A stretch of DNA of 64,000 bases from Acidimicrobiales bacterium (lineage in GTDB: Bacteria; Actinomycetota; Acidimicrobiia; Acidimicrobiales; SZUA-35), in the NCBI GenBank assembly GCA_041394265.1, contig JAWKIO010000005.1, positions 4,960,001-5,024,000 of the forward strand, written 5' to 3'. Positions 1 to 7,320 of this stretch are shown here, one piece after another. Below the pieces are notes generated by a model. It did not search any database and was not told the origin of the DNA. It saw only the letters and a program-made list of their open reading frames with translations. A program made the position numbers and the translations under genes. Numbering within the stretch: position 1 is the stretch's first letter; each line of letters opens with the position of its first letter.

Positions 1-980
1 ACCCGGCCGGTCGCCGGGTCGTACTCGGCGGCCTGGTAGTCGCCACCGGCGGGATTCGTGGTGTGTGACCACTGCAGCGCCATGTCGGTTTCGGTATAGG
101 CGTTGAGGATGTGCTGCGATCCGCCGATGAAGACCAGGCCCTGCGGTGTGGTCTCCACCACCTGCGCCCACTCGGGATAGTCGTGATTCAGCACGTAGCG
201 CCAAGAACCCAACACATGGCCGGTGTCGTCGAGGCGGGCAACGTGCTGGGTGCCGGCCTGGCCATCGACCGAAGTGAAAGAGCCAACGATGTAGATGGCG
301 TCGCTCGTCTTCGATGGGGCCAGATCCCAGGTGGTGCCACCGACCATCGTCGGCAGCCACGTGGTGTCGATCACGCCGGTGGAGGCCGACACTCGACCGA
401 CCCCGTCGGTGGCAACTCTGACGCCGTTGACGCCGAGGTAGTCGAACGATCCGCCGACGTAGAGCTGGTCACCCTCGAGATCGAGGGCGCGCACGACGGC
501 GGGCGAACCGCCCGAGACCCGAGTTCGCCAGTTCCAGTCGACTCGCCCGGTCGCCGGGTCGAGGGCGACGAGACCCTTCACGTTGGCTCCGTCGACGGTC
601 TCGAATTCACCACCGACGAACAGCCGACTGCCGTCGGCCGAGCGCTGCAAGGCGTACACCGGTCCGTCGAACTGCGGAGTCCACGAGCTGATCCAAATGC
701 CGGTTGCGGCGTCGAATGCGGCGATGAACGGCTGGTCGAATCGATCGGTCTCGTGGGCGATGCGTGAGAACTTGCCGCCCACGTACACCCGGTCGCCGAT
801 CTGCTCGATCGCCCAAACGTCGTTGTCGATCAAGTCGGTGGTCGTGCCGGTCACGGTCCCGTCGACGCCCCACCAGGTCTGGTTCGTCGGATCGATCTCG
901 GCGGCGACCGGCAAAGCGAAGAGTCCGAGGCCACCGACGGCCACGGCGAAGGAGAGGACGATCAATCGGAGCACACGCAT
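1..980 (-). CDS. Secreted beta-propeller repeat protein, C-terminus cut by window edge
   Basis: An open frame on the minus strand starts with ATG at 980 and runs off the left edge without a stop, so only about 326 N-terminal residues are visible. It opens with a hydrophobic signal peptide (MRVLRLIVLSFAVAVGG, then an AxA-like site before EIDPTNQ). The rest is built from blade-like repeats with the pattern VYVGGKFS, LFVGGEFE, LYVGGSFD, IYIVGSF and a following 'AFDAATG' or 'ALDPATG' strand. These resemble the secreted delta-60/PQQ-like propeller repeats found in cell-surface proteins. I infer an extracellular binding or scaffold protein, and no catalytic motif is seen. The plus-strand frames across this stretch are shadows. 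Confidence 0.85.
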   Translation of the reverse strand, partial: MRVLRLIVLSFAVAVGGLGLFALPVAAEIDPTNQTWWGVDGTVTGTTTDLIDNDVWAIEQIGDRVYVGGKFSRIAHETDRFDQPFIAAFDAATGIWISSWTPQFDGPVYALQRSADGSRLFVGGEFETVDGANVKGLVALDPATGRVDWNWRTRVSGGSPAVVRALDLEGDQLYVGGSFDYLGVNGVRVATDGVGRVSASTGVIDTTWLPTMVGGTTWDLAPSKTSDAIYIVGSFTSVDGQAGTQHVARLDDTGHVLGSWRYVLNHDYPEWAQVVETTPQGLVFIGGSQHILNAYTETDMALQWSHTTNPAGGDYQAAEYDPATGR

Positions 981-1064
981 GCTCACAGCGTGACGAGACC
1001 AAGCGGGCACCGCCAGAGAAGGCTTGCCCACGTTCCGTGGCGTCGCTGAGGGTTGCGACAAAAG

Positions 1065-1089
1065 GTTTGCGCCGTCGATCACGGGGTAG
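1065..1089 (+). promoter_or_regulatory. SigB/SigF-type promoter for the CsbD gene
   Basis: GTTT at 1065-1068, a 15-base spacer, and GGGTAG at 1084-1089. This matches the alternative stress-sigma consensus of actinobacteria (GTTT, 15-17 bases, GGGTA). It lies 33 bases before the CsbD start codon, and CsbD is a classical SigB target in Bacillus. The promoter call is by pattern only. Confidence 0.65.
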
Positions 1090-1122
1090 CCCGCCATCCG
1101 TATCCAATCGAAAGGAGCCACC

Positions 1123-1320
1123 ATGGCTGGAGAAGTCGATCAGATGAAGGGCCGCATGAAGCAGGCCGCCGGTGACCTCACCGACGACGACAAGCTCAAG
1201 GCGGAAGGCAAGGCCGACGAGGCCGGAGGCAAGATCAAAGACGCCGTCGACGACGCCATCGAGAACGTCAAGGAAGGCGCCCAGAAAGCGATGGACGCCG
1301 CACGGTCGGCAACTCGCTGA
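1123..1320 (+). CDS. CsbD family general-stress protein
   Basis: A 65-residue, Lys/Asp/Ala-rich, helix-forming hydrophilic protein. Its N-terminal part (MAGEVDQMKGRMKQAAGDLT) matches the CsbD family signature 'D..KGK.KE..G.LT.D', followed by 'KAEGKADEAGGKIKDAVDDA'. CsbD proteins are abundant under stress in many bacteria but their biochemical role is unknown. AAAGGAG lies 6 bases before the ATG, and a stress-type promoter lies just upstream. It is monocistronic: its neighbours are on the other strand. Confidence 0.93.
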   Translation: MAGEVDQMKGRMKQAAGDLTDDDKLKAEGKADEAGGKIKDAVDDAIENVKEGAQKAMDAARSATR

Positions 1321-1343
1321 CGTCGCCGAGGTGCCCTCGCCGG

Positions 1344-2690
1344 CTACGAGCGCACGTAGTGCAGCTGGCTGAAGCGTCGCCGCATGGCCGACACGTCGTC
1401 GGCCACGGCGGCTGCCGGCGAATCGGCATCCAGACCCCGGGCGATGAGGTCGGCCAGTTCCGGCATGTCGGTCGGGGTCATCCCCCACCGAGCCATCTCG
1501 TTCATCCCTAGCCGCAGCCCGCCCCCCGAGGCTTCCGCGGTGTCGGTTGGAAGACCGATGGCCGAGGCGAGCAGACGCCGTTCCCGCAAGCTCACCGCCG
1601 CGGCATGTCCCCCGCCAAGGTGGCGAGCATCCACCGCAAACGCATGTGACTCGGTACCCCCGAAGTCGGCTGCGAAGATCGGTACGCCCCTCGCCGACAA
1701 CGCTCCGACGAGTGACTGCGCCGTCGCCACCATGGCGGCGGCGTAGTCCGTTCCGTGGGTCTGCCAGTCGAGCATGGTGATGGCCAGGGCAGCGGTCTTT
1801 GCGGCGTCGAAGTTCGCAGTCAAACCGGGGTACGCGATCGCGTCGACCCGTTCGGCAATCGCCGAATCATTGGTGAGCAACAGTCCTGACGGCGGGCCGC
1901 CGAGACTCTTGTACGTGCTCATCGTCATCAGATGGGCCCCTTCGACGAGCGGATTCGGCCACGCGCCACCGGCGATCACGCCGCCGAGATGCGCGGCATC
2001 GAACAACACCACCGCACCGATCTCGTCGGCGATCTCGCGAATGGCCGACACCGGATGGTGGAACAGGTTCAAGCTGGCGCCGACCGTGATCACCTTCGGC
2101 CGGAGCTCACGAGCCGACATGGCGAGGGCGTCGACATCGATCACGTAGCGGGCTGCGTCGAACGGCGCGTCGTGGGTATCGAGGTGGTAGAGACCCGCCA
2201 CGCCCGCCTGATGATGAGTGACGTGACCGGCGATCGCCGCCGGTGAGGCGATGATGGCATCGCCGGGTGACGTCGTCGCCATGAAACCGAAGAGGTTGGC
2301 CATGGCACCCGATGGCACACGTACCTCCGCGTAGTGGGCATCGAACACTTCGGCCGCCAGTTCGGCCGCCATCACTTCGATGGCCTCGATCGCCTCGAGA
2401 CCCATCTCGTACTTGTCTCCCGGGTAGCCGAGCGACGGGCGACTACCGAGCCCCGACGACAGTGCCGCCTCGGCGCGTGGGTTCATGGTGTTGGTCGCCG
2501 GATTGAGGTTGATGCACTCCTCGTCATGGATCCGTCGGTTCCACGCGATCAGTTCATCGAGTCGTGCGGCATTGGCATCGGGTGTCGCCGACGCAGCGGT
2601 GTCGGCGATGCGCTGGACAAGTGCTTCGGCGGCGGCAGGGACCCAGGGTCGGGCGTGGAGATTGGTCACACCGACAGGATGTCGGATCAA
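1344..2690 (-). CDS. Serine hydroxymethyltransferase-like PLP enzyme
   Basis: A 448-residue fold-type I PLP enzyme resembling GlyA. Visible marks are GYPGDKYEMG near residue 88 (substrate loop), DAAHLGG with Asp231 and His234 (cofactor ring and stacking residues), and STYKSLGGPPSG with Lys261 as the PLP Schiff-base lysine. Canonical GlyA has TTTHK at the lysine loop, so this is a divergent paralogue. It could act on serine/glycine with folate or on another beta-hydroxy amino acid. The TTG start at 2690 overlaps the TGA of the upstream rhomboid-like gene (TTGA), which implies translational coupling. GTG at 2669 is an alternative start. The function beyond the family is inference. Confidence 0.85.
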   Translation of the reverse strand: MIRHPVGVTNLHARPWVPAAAEALVQRIADTAASATPDANAARLDELIAWNRRIHDEECINLNPATNTMNPRAEAALSSGLGSRPSLGYPGDKYEMGLEAIEAIEVMAAELAAEVFDAHYAEVRVPSGAMANLFGFMATTSPGDAIIASPAAIAGHVTHHQAGVAGLYHLDTHDAPFDAARYVIDVDALAMSARELRPKVITVGASLNLFHHPVSAIREIADEIGAVVLFDAAHLGGVIAGGAWPNPLVEGAHLMTMSTYKSLGGPPSGLLLTNDSAIAERVDAIAYPGLTANFDAAKTAALAITMLDWQTHGTDYAAAMVATAQSLVGALSARGVPIFAADFGGTESHAFAVDARHLGGGHAAAVSLRERRLLASAIGLPTDTAEASGGGLRLGMNEMARWGMTPTDMPELADLIARGLDADSPAAAVADDVSAMRRRFSQLHYVRS

Positions 2691-3538
2691 CGCCCCCGCT
2701 TGCGACCCTTTCGCTTGGAGAACGACTCCAGGGTGCGGCGCTGATCTGCGCTCAGGCTCTCGACACCGAAGGCGGCGATTTGATCGAGGATCGGATCGAT
2801 GTCGAGCTCTCGGAACCGGGCGTCGTCGAGTTCACGCACGGTTGCTGCCGAGGGCGCCGGGGCCGCCGCGCGCCCGCCTGAGCGGCGCTGGATCGCTGGG
2901 ATCGGCAGTTCTTCGGCCAAGCCGAAGGCCTTGGTGGCAACCGCGATCAGACCCAGCGTGAGCAGGAAGTGCAGCGCCCCGATCCAGTTCCGGTCGGCGA
3001 GATAGCTGAGCAGCTGGAGCGCAATGACGACCGCTGCCATCACCCAACCCGGGATTCCGAAGAAGAAGCGGACACCGGGCAGGTACAGCACGAAGACGAA
3101 GAACAGCAACTGGCCGAGCAGGCTCCCGCCAGCGAGCGCGATCGGGGCGCCGGATTGGTCGAGCAGGTAGAAGGCCAACCCGAGCACGGCCGGGATGGCG
3201 ACGATGACGGCGAGGAACTGCGCCATCTTGACCCGACCCAGTGCGCCCTCGATCTGGGAACCGAACGAGAAGATCAAGAACGCTGCGACGAGCGTCCACA
3301 GGCTGATCGCGCTGGGCACAAACCAGGTGAGAAGCCGCCACACCTGGCCCGCAGCGACGTCGGATGCGTTGAAGACGAGCCACTGGCTCGCAGGGTTCGC
3401 CCGGCCTTCGACGGCCACCAGCACCATGCCGACGACCACGGCCAATGCCGCGATGCCAGCCGACCCGACATCCCACGTACCAATCCGGAACCACGGGTCT
3501 TGGCCGCCGCCGAAGCGGCTTTGGCGGAAGCTGTACAT
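2687..3538 (-). CDS. Rhomboid-fold integral membrane protein
   Basis: A 283-residue protein with six or so membrane helices. It has a soluble N-terminal segment beginning MYSFRQSRFGGGQDPWFRIG and a C-terminal tail containing 'DPILDQIAAFGVESLSADQRRTLE', the helical element often attached to bacterial rhomboid-like proteins. A GGSLLG element (a possible GxS) and a histidine in 'GALHFLLTLG' stand where rhomboid proteases carry their Ser-His dyad. The surroundings are not the usual GxSGxxxG, so protease activity is uncertain. I chose ATG 3538 because MYSFR is the typical family N-terminus. The frame also stays open to a TTG at 3592. The stop overlaps the SHMT-like start. Confidence 0.8.
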   Translation of the reverse strand: MYSFRQSRFGGGQDPWFRIGTWDVGSAGIAALAVVVGMVLVAVEGRANPASQWLVFNASDVAAGQVWRLLTWFVPSAISLWTLVAAFLIFSFGSQIEGALGRVKMAQFLAVIVAIPAVLGLAFYLLDQSGAPIALAGGSLLGQLLFFVFVLYLPGVRFFFGIPGWVMAAVVIALQLLSYLADRNWIGALHFLLTLGLIAVATKAFGLAEELPIPAIQRRSGGRAAAPAPSAATVRELDDARFRELDIDPILDQIAAFGVESLSADQRRTLESFSKRKGRKRGR

Positions 3539-3656
3539 GCCGAAAAGGTACCCGGCCCACACCACAACCGCATGGGCCGTCCGTCCGTGCAACCGTGGGT
3601 CGACACCGGGATTGGGCTCGCGCTAGCTTGCGGCCACGCCCCGAGGGAGCGCTTCC

Positions 3657-5366
3657 TTGCCACGTTCATCCTCACCGGCCGCTCGACGTGGCATCGTCAC
3701 CGTCCTGGCGTCGGCCGCGAGTATGCGGTCGCTGCTCGTCGCCCTGCTCGGTCTGCGCCTCGCCGAGGACGCCGCCTGGCTCACGTTGTTGCTGTACGCC
3801 TACCAGAAGGGCGGCGTGGGCGAAGCCGGCTGGGTGGCCGTCGCGTTGCTCGCCCCCGCCGTCGTTCTCGCTCCCGCCGTCGCTGCGGTGGTCGACGCTG
3901 CGTCTTCCCGCCGAATCCTCCCGATCGGGTTCGCCCTCATGGCAGCCTCACTCGGCGCCACTGCGGGCGCCGTCCTGCTCGATGCGCCTTCGTTGGTCGT
4001 CTACGGTTGTGGGCTGGTGTTCTCGGTACTCCTGACGTTCCCGGCACCTGCTGCGGCGTCGGTGGTACCCCGCATGGCCCGGTCGCCGGATCAACTGACC
4101 GCCGCCAATGTCGGGGTCGGCATGATGATGAGCCTGGCCGAGCTGCTGGGACCGGCCGTCGCCGGTGTGCTGCTCTACTTCGTCGACCTCGGGGCCGCAT
4201 TGGCCGCGATGGCAGGATTGATGACGCTCGGCGCGTTGCTCGGGCTGCGGGCGGTGCCCGGCGATCTCGCCCCGAGAGCGCACGTCGACGATCCTCCGAT
4301 CAACGCCATCGGCGAACGCCTCATGGCCGGGCTCCACCTCATCCGCCGCGACCGTCCGACACTGCTGATCGTGTTCGTGCTGGCTACGACGTCGATCGCG
4401 GCCGGCGCGCTCGACGTTGGTGCCGCGGCGGTCGCCGTCGAGTTTCTCGGTCGCACCCAGGACACGGCAACGATCTTGGTCACCTCACTCGGTGCCGGCA
4501 CCCTCCTCGGCGTCGTCGTGAGCATCGGACTCGTTGGCCGTCGGCGTCTGACCCTGGCCATCGCGGGCTCGTCGATCGTTGCCGCCGGCGCCTTCGCTGC
4601 GCTTTCGCAGGTGCGGTCGTTGGTGCCGGCGGTCGTCCTGCTCGTCCTCGTCGGTGCCGGCACGTCGGTCAGCTCCATCGCCGGCCGAACCATGCTGCAG
4701 AGCCTCACGCCCGACGACACCCTGGCCCGCGTCTTCGGCGTGCTCGAGTCCACCAGCACAGCGGCCCTTGCGCTCGGCGGCGCCGCCTTCTCGCTTGCGG
4801 TGGTGCACCTCGGGCTTGGATCAGGGCTCCTGCTCCTCGGCGCGCTCGGCGCCGTTGTCCCGGTGCTGCTGTGGCCCGCCCTCCGAGCGATCGATGCCGA
4901 TCGAGCCCCCGTCGACCTCGAACTCCTCGCCCTCCTCCGGTCCACGGTGATCTTCGCACCGCTTCCTCCCTTCGCGCTCGAGCAGTTGTTGCGGAACTTC
5001 GTACGAGAGGAGGCGACGCCCGACCAAGTCGTGCTGCGCCGCGGCGACCCGGGAGACGACATGATGGTCATCGGGCGCGGACACCTCGTCGTGCACCTAC
5101 CCGACGGTGGCACGATCGAGCGGGGCGTGGGCTCCTACGTCGGCGAGCTGGCCCTGTTGACCTCCGGCACCCGCAACGCCGACGTCGTCGCTGGACCCGA
5201 CGGCGCAACGCTCTACCGGCTCGACCGCACCGTCTTCCTCGACGCCGTCGACCGGGCTCCTCGCAGTCGGGCCCGGGTCACCGCGGAAGCCGATCGGCGG
5301 TCGATTTCGGGACAGAATTCGAAATTCCTCGGGATCGAGAATGCGAAGGACCGTCGAATTCGCTAG
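3657..5366 (+). CDS. MFS transporter fused to a C-terminal cyclic-nucleotide-binding domain
   Basis: A 569-residue protein. Residues about 20-410 form a 12-helix MFS-type transporter with the short helices and 'DAASSRR' loop typical of efflux-like members. Residues about 417-535 form a cyclic-nucleotide-binding (CAP-like) domain: 'LLRNFVREEATPDQVVLRRG', 'GDDMMVIGRG', and a phosphate-binding-cassette-like GELALLTSGTRNADV that keeps the Glu and Arg expected to contact cNMP. Transport would take place in the membrane with the binding domain in the cytoplasm, so ligand-gated export is a reasonable inference. The TTG start has GAGGGA about 10 bases upstream, and ATG at 3723 is an alternative. The substrate is unknown. 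Confidence 0.85.
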   Translation: MPRSSSPAARRGIVTVLASAASMRSLLVALLGLRLAEDAAWLTLLLYAYQKGGVGEAGWVAVALLAPAVVLAPAVAAVVDAASSRRILPIGFALMAASLGATAGAVLLDAPSLVVYGCGLVFSVLLTFPAPAAASVVPRMARSPDQLTAANVGVGMMMSLAELLGPAVAGVLLYFVDLGAALAAMAGLMTLGALLGLRAVPGDLAPRAHVDDPPINAIGERLMAGLHLIRRDRPTLLIVFVLATTSIAAGALDVGAAAVAVEFLGRTQDTATILVTSLGAGTLLGVVVSIGLVGRRRLTLAIAGSSIVAAGAFAALSQVRSLVPAVVLLVLVGAGTSVSSIAGRTMLQSLTPDDTLARVFGVLESTSTAALALGGAAFSLAVVHLGLGSGLLLLGALGAVVPVLLWPALRAIDADRAPVDLELLALLRSTVIFAPLPPFALEQLLRNFVREEATPDQVVLRRGDPGDDMMVIGRGHLVVHLPDGGTIERGVGSYVGELALLTSGTRNADVVAGPDGATLYRLDRTVFLDAVDRAPRSRARVTAEADRRSISGQNSKFLGIENAKDRRIR

Positions 5367-6141
5367 AAAGACGGTCGTCGACCGGGAGGAGGACGCCGCC
5401 GCCCCTCTTCCCGGTCGGCACTCCTGCCCCCGCCGGTGCGTCGACCCTCCGCGGCGACCATGGCCGAAGCGGCCGCGGCGAGTGCCGTGACCAGCAGCGA
5501 ACTCAGGTGCTGGCGAGTGAGACCGTCGCCCAGGTGGGGCAGCCAGAACGAGCCGACCGAGCGAACGCCTGCGACGATGAGGGCACCCAGCGCCACGGTG
5601 AGGGGCGCATCGAGACGTGCCGCCCGTGCATGGAGCCAGAGCGCGCCACCCGCCATGGCAACCGCCATCACGATGCCGACGGGCACCATCGTGGTGCTGA
5701 CCCCTGCGGCCGGAGCCCCACCGGACTGGTGGGCCCGAAACACCCACCACGCACGACACACGTCGCCTCGTAGCCAGCCGTTCCCAGCAGTCCGAGCGGC
5801 ACCAGCGCAGCCAGTCGTGCCATGACCGCAACGCCGGAACGCCGAGCGGCTGCTGCGGCCACGATTGCGGCAACAACGACGCCCGGCCAGAACTCCACGC
5901 CGCTACGGATGATCAACACGTCGGTCACTCGGCCGAATGCCGCCGGGTCATCGAGGACGATCGCCGTCAGCCGCGCCACCACCAACCCGGCAAGCAGGGG
6001 CCCGAGGACCACGTCGAGCAGATCGGGTGCGAGAGGGTCGGTGTCACCGGAGCGCTCGCCCCCGCTCGACCATCGGCGTGCCACGACGATCGGCACGCCG
6101 AGCGTCACGACCATGCTGAGCAGCAGGCCGAGATCGATCAC
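5363..6141 (-). pseudogene. Lgt-like (prolipoprotein diacylglyceryl transferase family) membrane protein, frameshifted
   Basis: Two overlapping minus-strand frames together make one protein of about 260 residues. The first runs from GTG 6141 to 'GCFGPTSPVGLRPQG', with several membrane helices. The second continues from about 5701 as 'VSTTMVPVGIVMAVAMAGG' with more helices and ends at 5363. The join falls at a run of four C at 5701-5704 (GGGG on the coding strand). One extra base there would give the continuous motif GLRPQG-VSTTMVPVG, the pattern seen in intact Lgt-like relatives. As read, the product would stop at 5668. The start overlaps the TlpA stop (GTGA), indicating an operon. This could be a sequencing error, a real lesion, or slippage. 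Confidence 0.75.
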
Positions 6142-6686
6142 CCGAGCGCCTCGGCAACGAGTCCGGCGAGACGCTGCTCGGAGATGCCGCCGTCGACTCG
6201 AGCCGTGATCACGCCGTCGCGATCGAACACAAAGGTCGACGGATAGGCCGACACGGCGAACGCTCGAGCAATCGATCCGTCGGTGTCGAAGACGTTGGGG
6301 TAGCCGACACCAACGTCGACCATGAACTGCTCGGCGTCAGCGACCTGATCGTTCGACGCCACGCCGAGGAACGTCACCTCGGCCTCGTACTCGTCTGCTG
6401 CCGCCTGGAGCAGGGGCATCTCGGCCCGGCACGGGGCACACCACGAAGCCCACACGTTCACCACCACCGGGCGGCCGCGCTGGCCGGCCAGCACCTGGGC
6501 GAATGACTCGGCATCCGCAGCGGTGATGCGCCCGGCGTCGGGGAGGGAAATGGGCGTACCCGCTCCCCCATAGTTCGGGAGGTCGGCCGGGGTGAGTGAC
6601 GAGATCGCCAACCACGCCACTGCGGCGACCGCCACCGCCGCCAGCCCCGCTCGTGCTGCCCAGCTTCGCTTGTCGGTCGGCTCCAT
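6138..6686 (-). CDS. TlpA-like membrane-anchored thiol-disulfide oxidoreductase
   Basis: 182 residues. One N-terminal membrane helix (about 12-31) leads into an extracytoplasmic thioredoxin fold. The active site is WCAPC with Cys83 and Cys86. The cis-proline loop is visible as AYPSTFVFD, followed by 'DRDGVI', typical of TlpA/ResA proteins that reduce disulfides outside the membrane, for example in cytochrome c maturation. It is the first gene of a two-gene unit with the Lgt-like membrane protein, coupled through a 4-base overlap. The ATG at 6686 is the only sensible start before the helix. The partner protein is not identified. Confidence 0.9.
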   Translation of the reverse strand: MEPTDKRSWAARAGLAAVAVAAVAWLAISSLTPADLPNYGGAGTPISLPDAGRITAADAESFAQVLAGQRGRPVVVNVWASWCAPCRAEMPLLQAAADEYEAEVTFLGVASNDQVADAEQFMVDVGVGYPNVFDTDGSIARAFAVSAYPSTFVFDRDGVITARVDGGISEQRLAGLVAEALG

Positions 6687-6706
6687 GAGCCGCCAACGCT
6701 ACTGCC

Positions 6707-6907
6707 TCAGGCGAACGAGGATCGGGCAAGGACCTTGCCGTCGGTGGCGTGCACGACGTGCTCGGTCCGGTCCCGGCGGGCGATCTCCTGACCGGCCCGC
6801 TGGGCTTCGGCCCGCGTCCGGTAGACGGTACGGATCGCCCCGGCCCGGCTGCGCTGGTTGACCCAGCCGCTGTCGGTGGCGAACGTGTGAACGGTTGCGC
6901 GTGCCAT
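6707..6907 (-). CDS. DUF2188 family small protein
   Basis: A 66-residue protein. It has the DUF2188 layout: a first beta segment with Trp ('DSGWVNQRS'), then 'RTRAEAQRAGQEIARRDRTEHVVHATDGKV'. The family is widespread and of unknown biochemical role. The ATG is preceded by GAGGAG at good spacing. A perfect 12-base palindrome sits 20 bases upstream of the start and could be an operator. Confidence 0.85.
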   Translation of the reverse strand: MARATVHTFATDSGWVNQRSRAGAIRTVYRTRAEAQRAGQEIARRDRTEHVVHATDGKVLARSSFA

Positions 6908-6926
6908 GGAGACTCCTCTTCGTGGG

Positions 6927-6938
6927 CCACCGCGGTGG
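6927..6938. promoter_or_regulatory. 12-bp perfect palindrome upstream of the DUF2188 gene
   Basis: CCACCGCGGTGG is a perfect inverted repeat placed 20 bases before the DUF2188 start codon, overlapping the expected leader region. It could bind a dimeric repressor, but nothing in the sequence names one. GC-rich palindromes of this size do arise by chance. Confidence 0.3.
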
Positions 6939-6999
6939 TGACACGTGGAACGTAGAGACGCCGCCTCCGCGTTGGAACCGCGAATTCATGGTGTCGCAA

Positions 7000-7032
7000 G
7001 CTGTTCACACAGCGCACCACGCTGTTTACACA
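7000..7032. promoter_or_regulatory. 12-bp direct repeats spaced by exactly 21 bp
   Basis: GCTGTTCACACA at 7000-7011 and GCTGTTTACACA at 7021-7032 (11 of 12 identical) lie two helical turns apart. They sit in the 413-base stretch 6908-7320, which otherwise contains only a doubtful small frame. The spacing suggests same-face binding by a protein. A TTGACA follows at 7035-7040. They are candidate operator sites for the DUF2188 gene downstream on the minus strand. Confidence 0.35.
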
Positions 7033-7062
7033 ATGTTGACAATCCGCCGTCAGAGCCGAGGA

Positions 7063-7203
7063 TCAATCGGCTGGCTCCCACTGCTGATGGTGCTGGCACC
7101 ACCGCTCGGTATGAAAGTGATCCCCATGCTTTCTGCGGCGAATCTGGCCATCGACCGGCTTCGAGGGGGTGGTGACGCGACGCTTGTTGGTGGGGCGACT
7201 CAT
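7063..7203 (-). CDS. Hypothetical small basic protein
   Basis: A 46-residue frame starting at ATG 7203 (MSRPTNKRRVTTPSKPVDGQ), rich in Arg, His and Gln with a tail of 'HTERWCQHHQQWEPAD'. It is the best coding candidate in the gap between the DUF2188 gene and the deacetylase gene. The ribosome site is weak (GTGGA) and I know no relatives, so it may be noise. If real, it is transcribed towards the DUF2188 gene. Confidence 0.3.
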   Translation of the reverse strand: MSRPTNKRRVTTPSKPVDGQIRRRKHGDHFHTERWCQHHQQWEPAD

Positions 7204-7320
7204 GATCCACGTTCTATCAACTCGACGATCCCGTCGGTAGCTCGCGGCCATCGACACTTGCGTTCCCGCCACCACTCTGCGAGAGTCCTTTGGTCACGTT
7301 GCGTGGTGGGTTGGTGACCG

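Noticed and set aside
607..1488. Minus-strand 293-residue frame overlapping the propeller gene and CsbD
   Set aside because: It is out of frame with the clearly coding propeller sequence and has Arg/Gly-rich composition with no domain.
2969..5773. 934-residue plus-strand frame across the rhomboid-like and MFS genes
   Set aside because: Composition is highly Arg/Pro/Asp-rich with no domain, and it overlaps well-supported genes on the minus strand and in another frame. It reflects GC-biased codon use.
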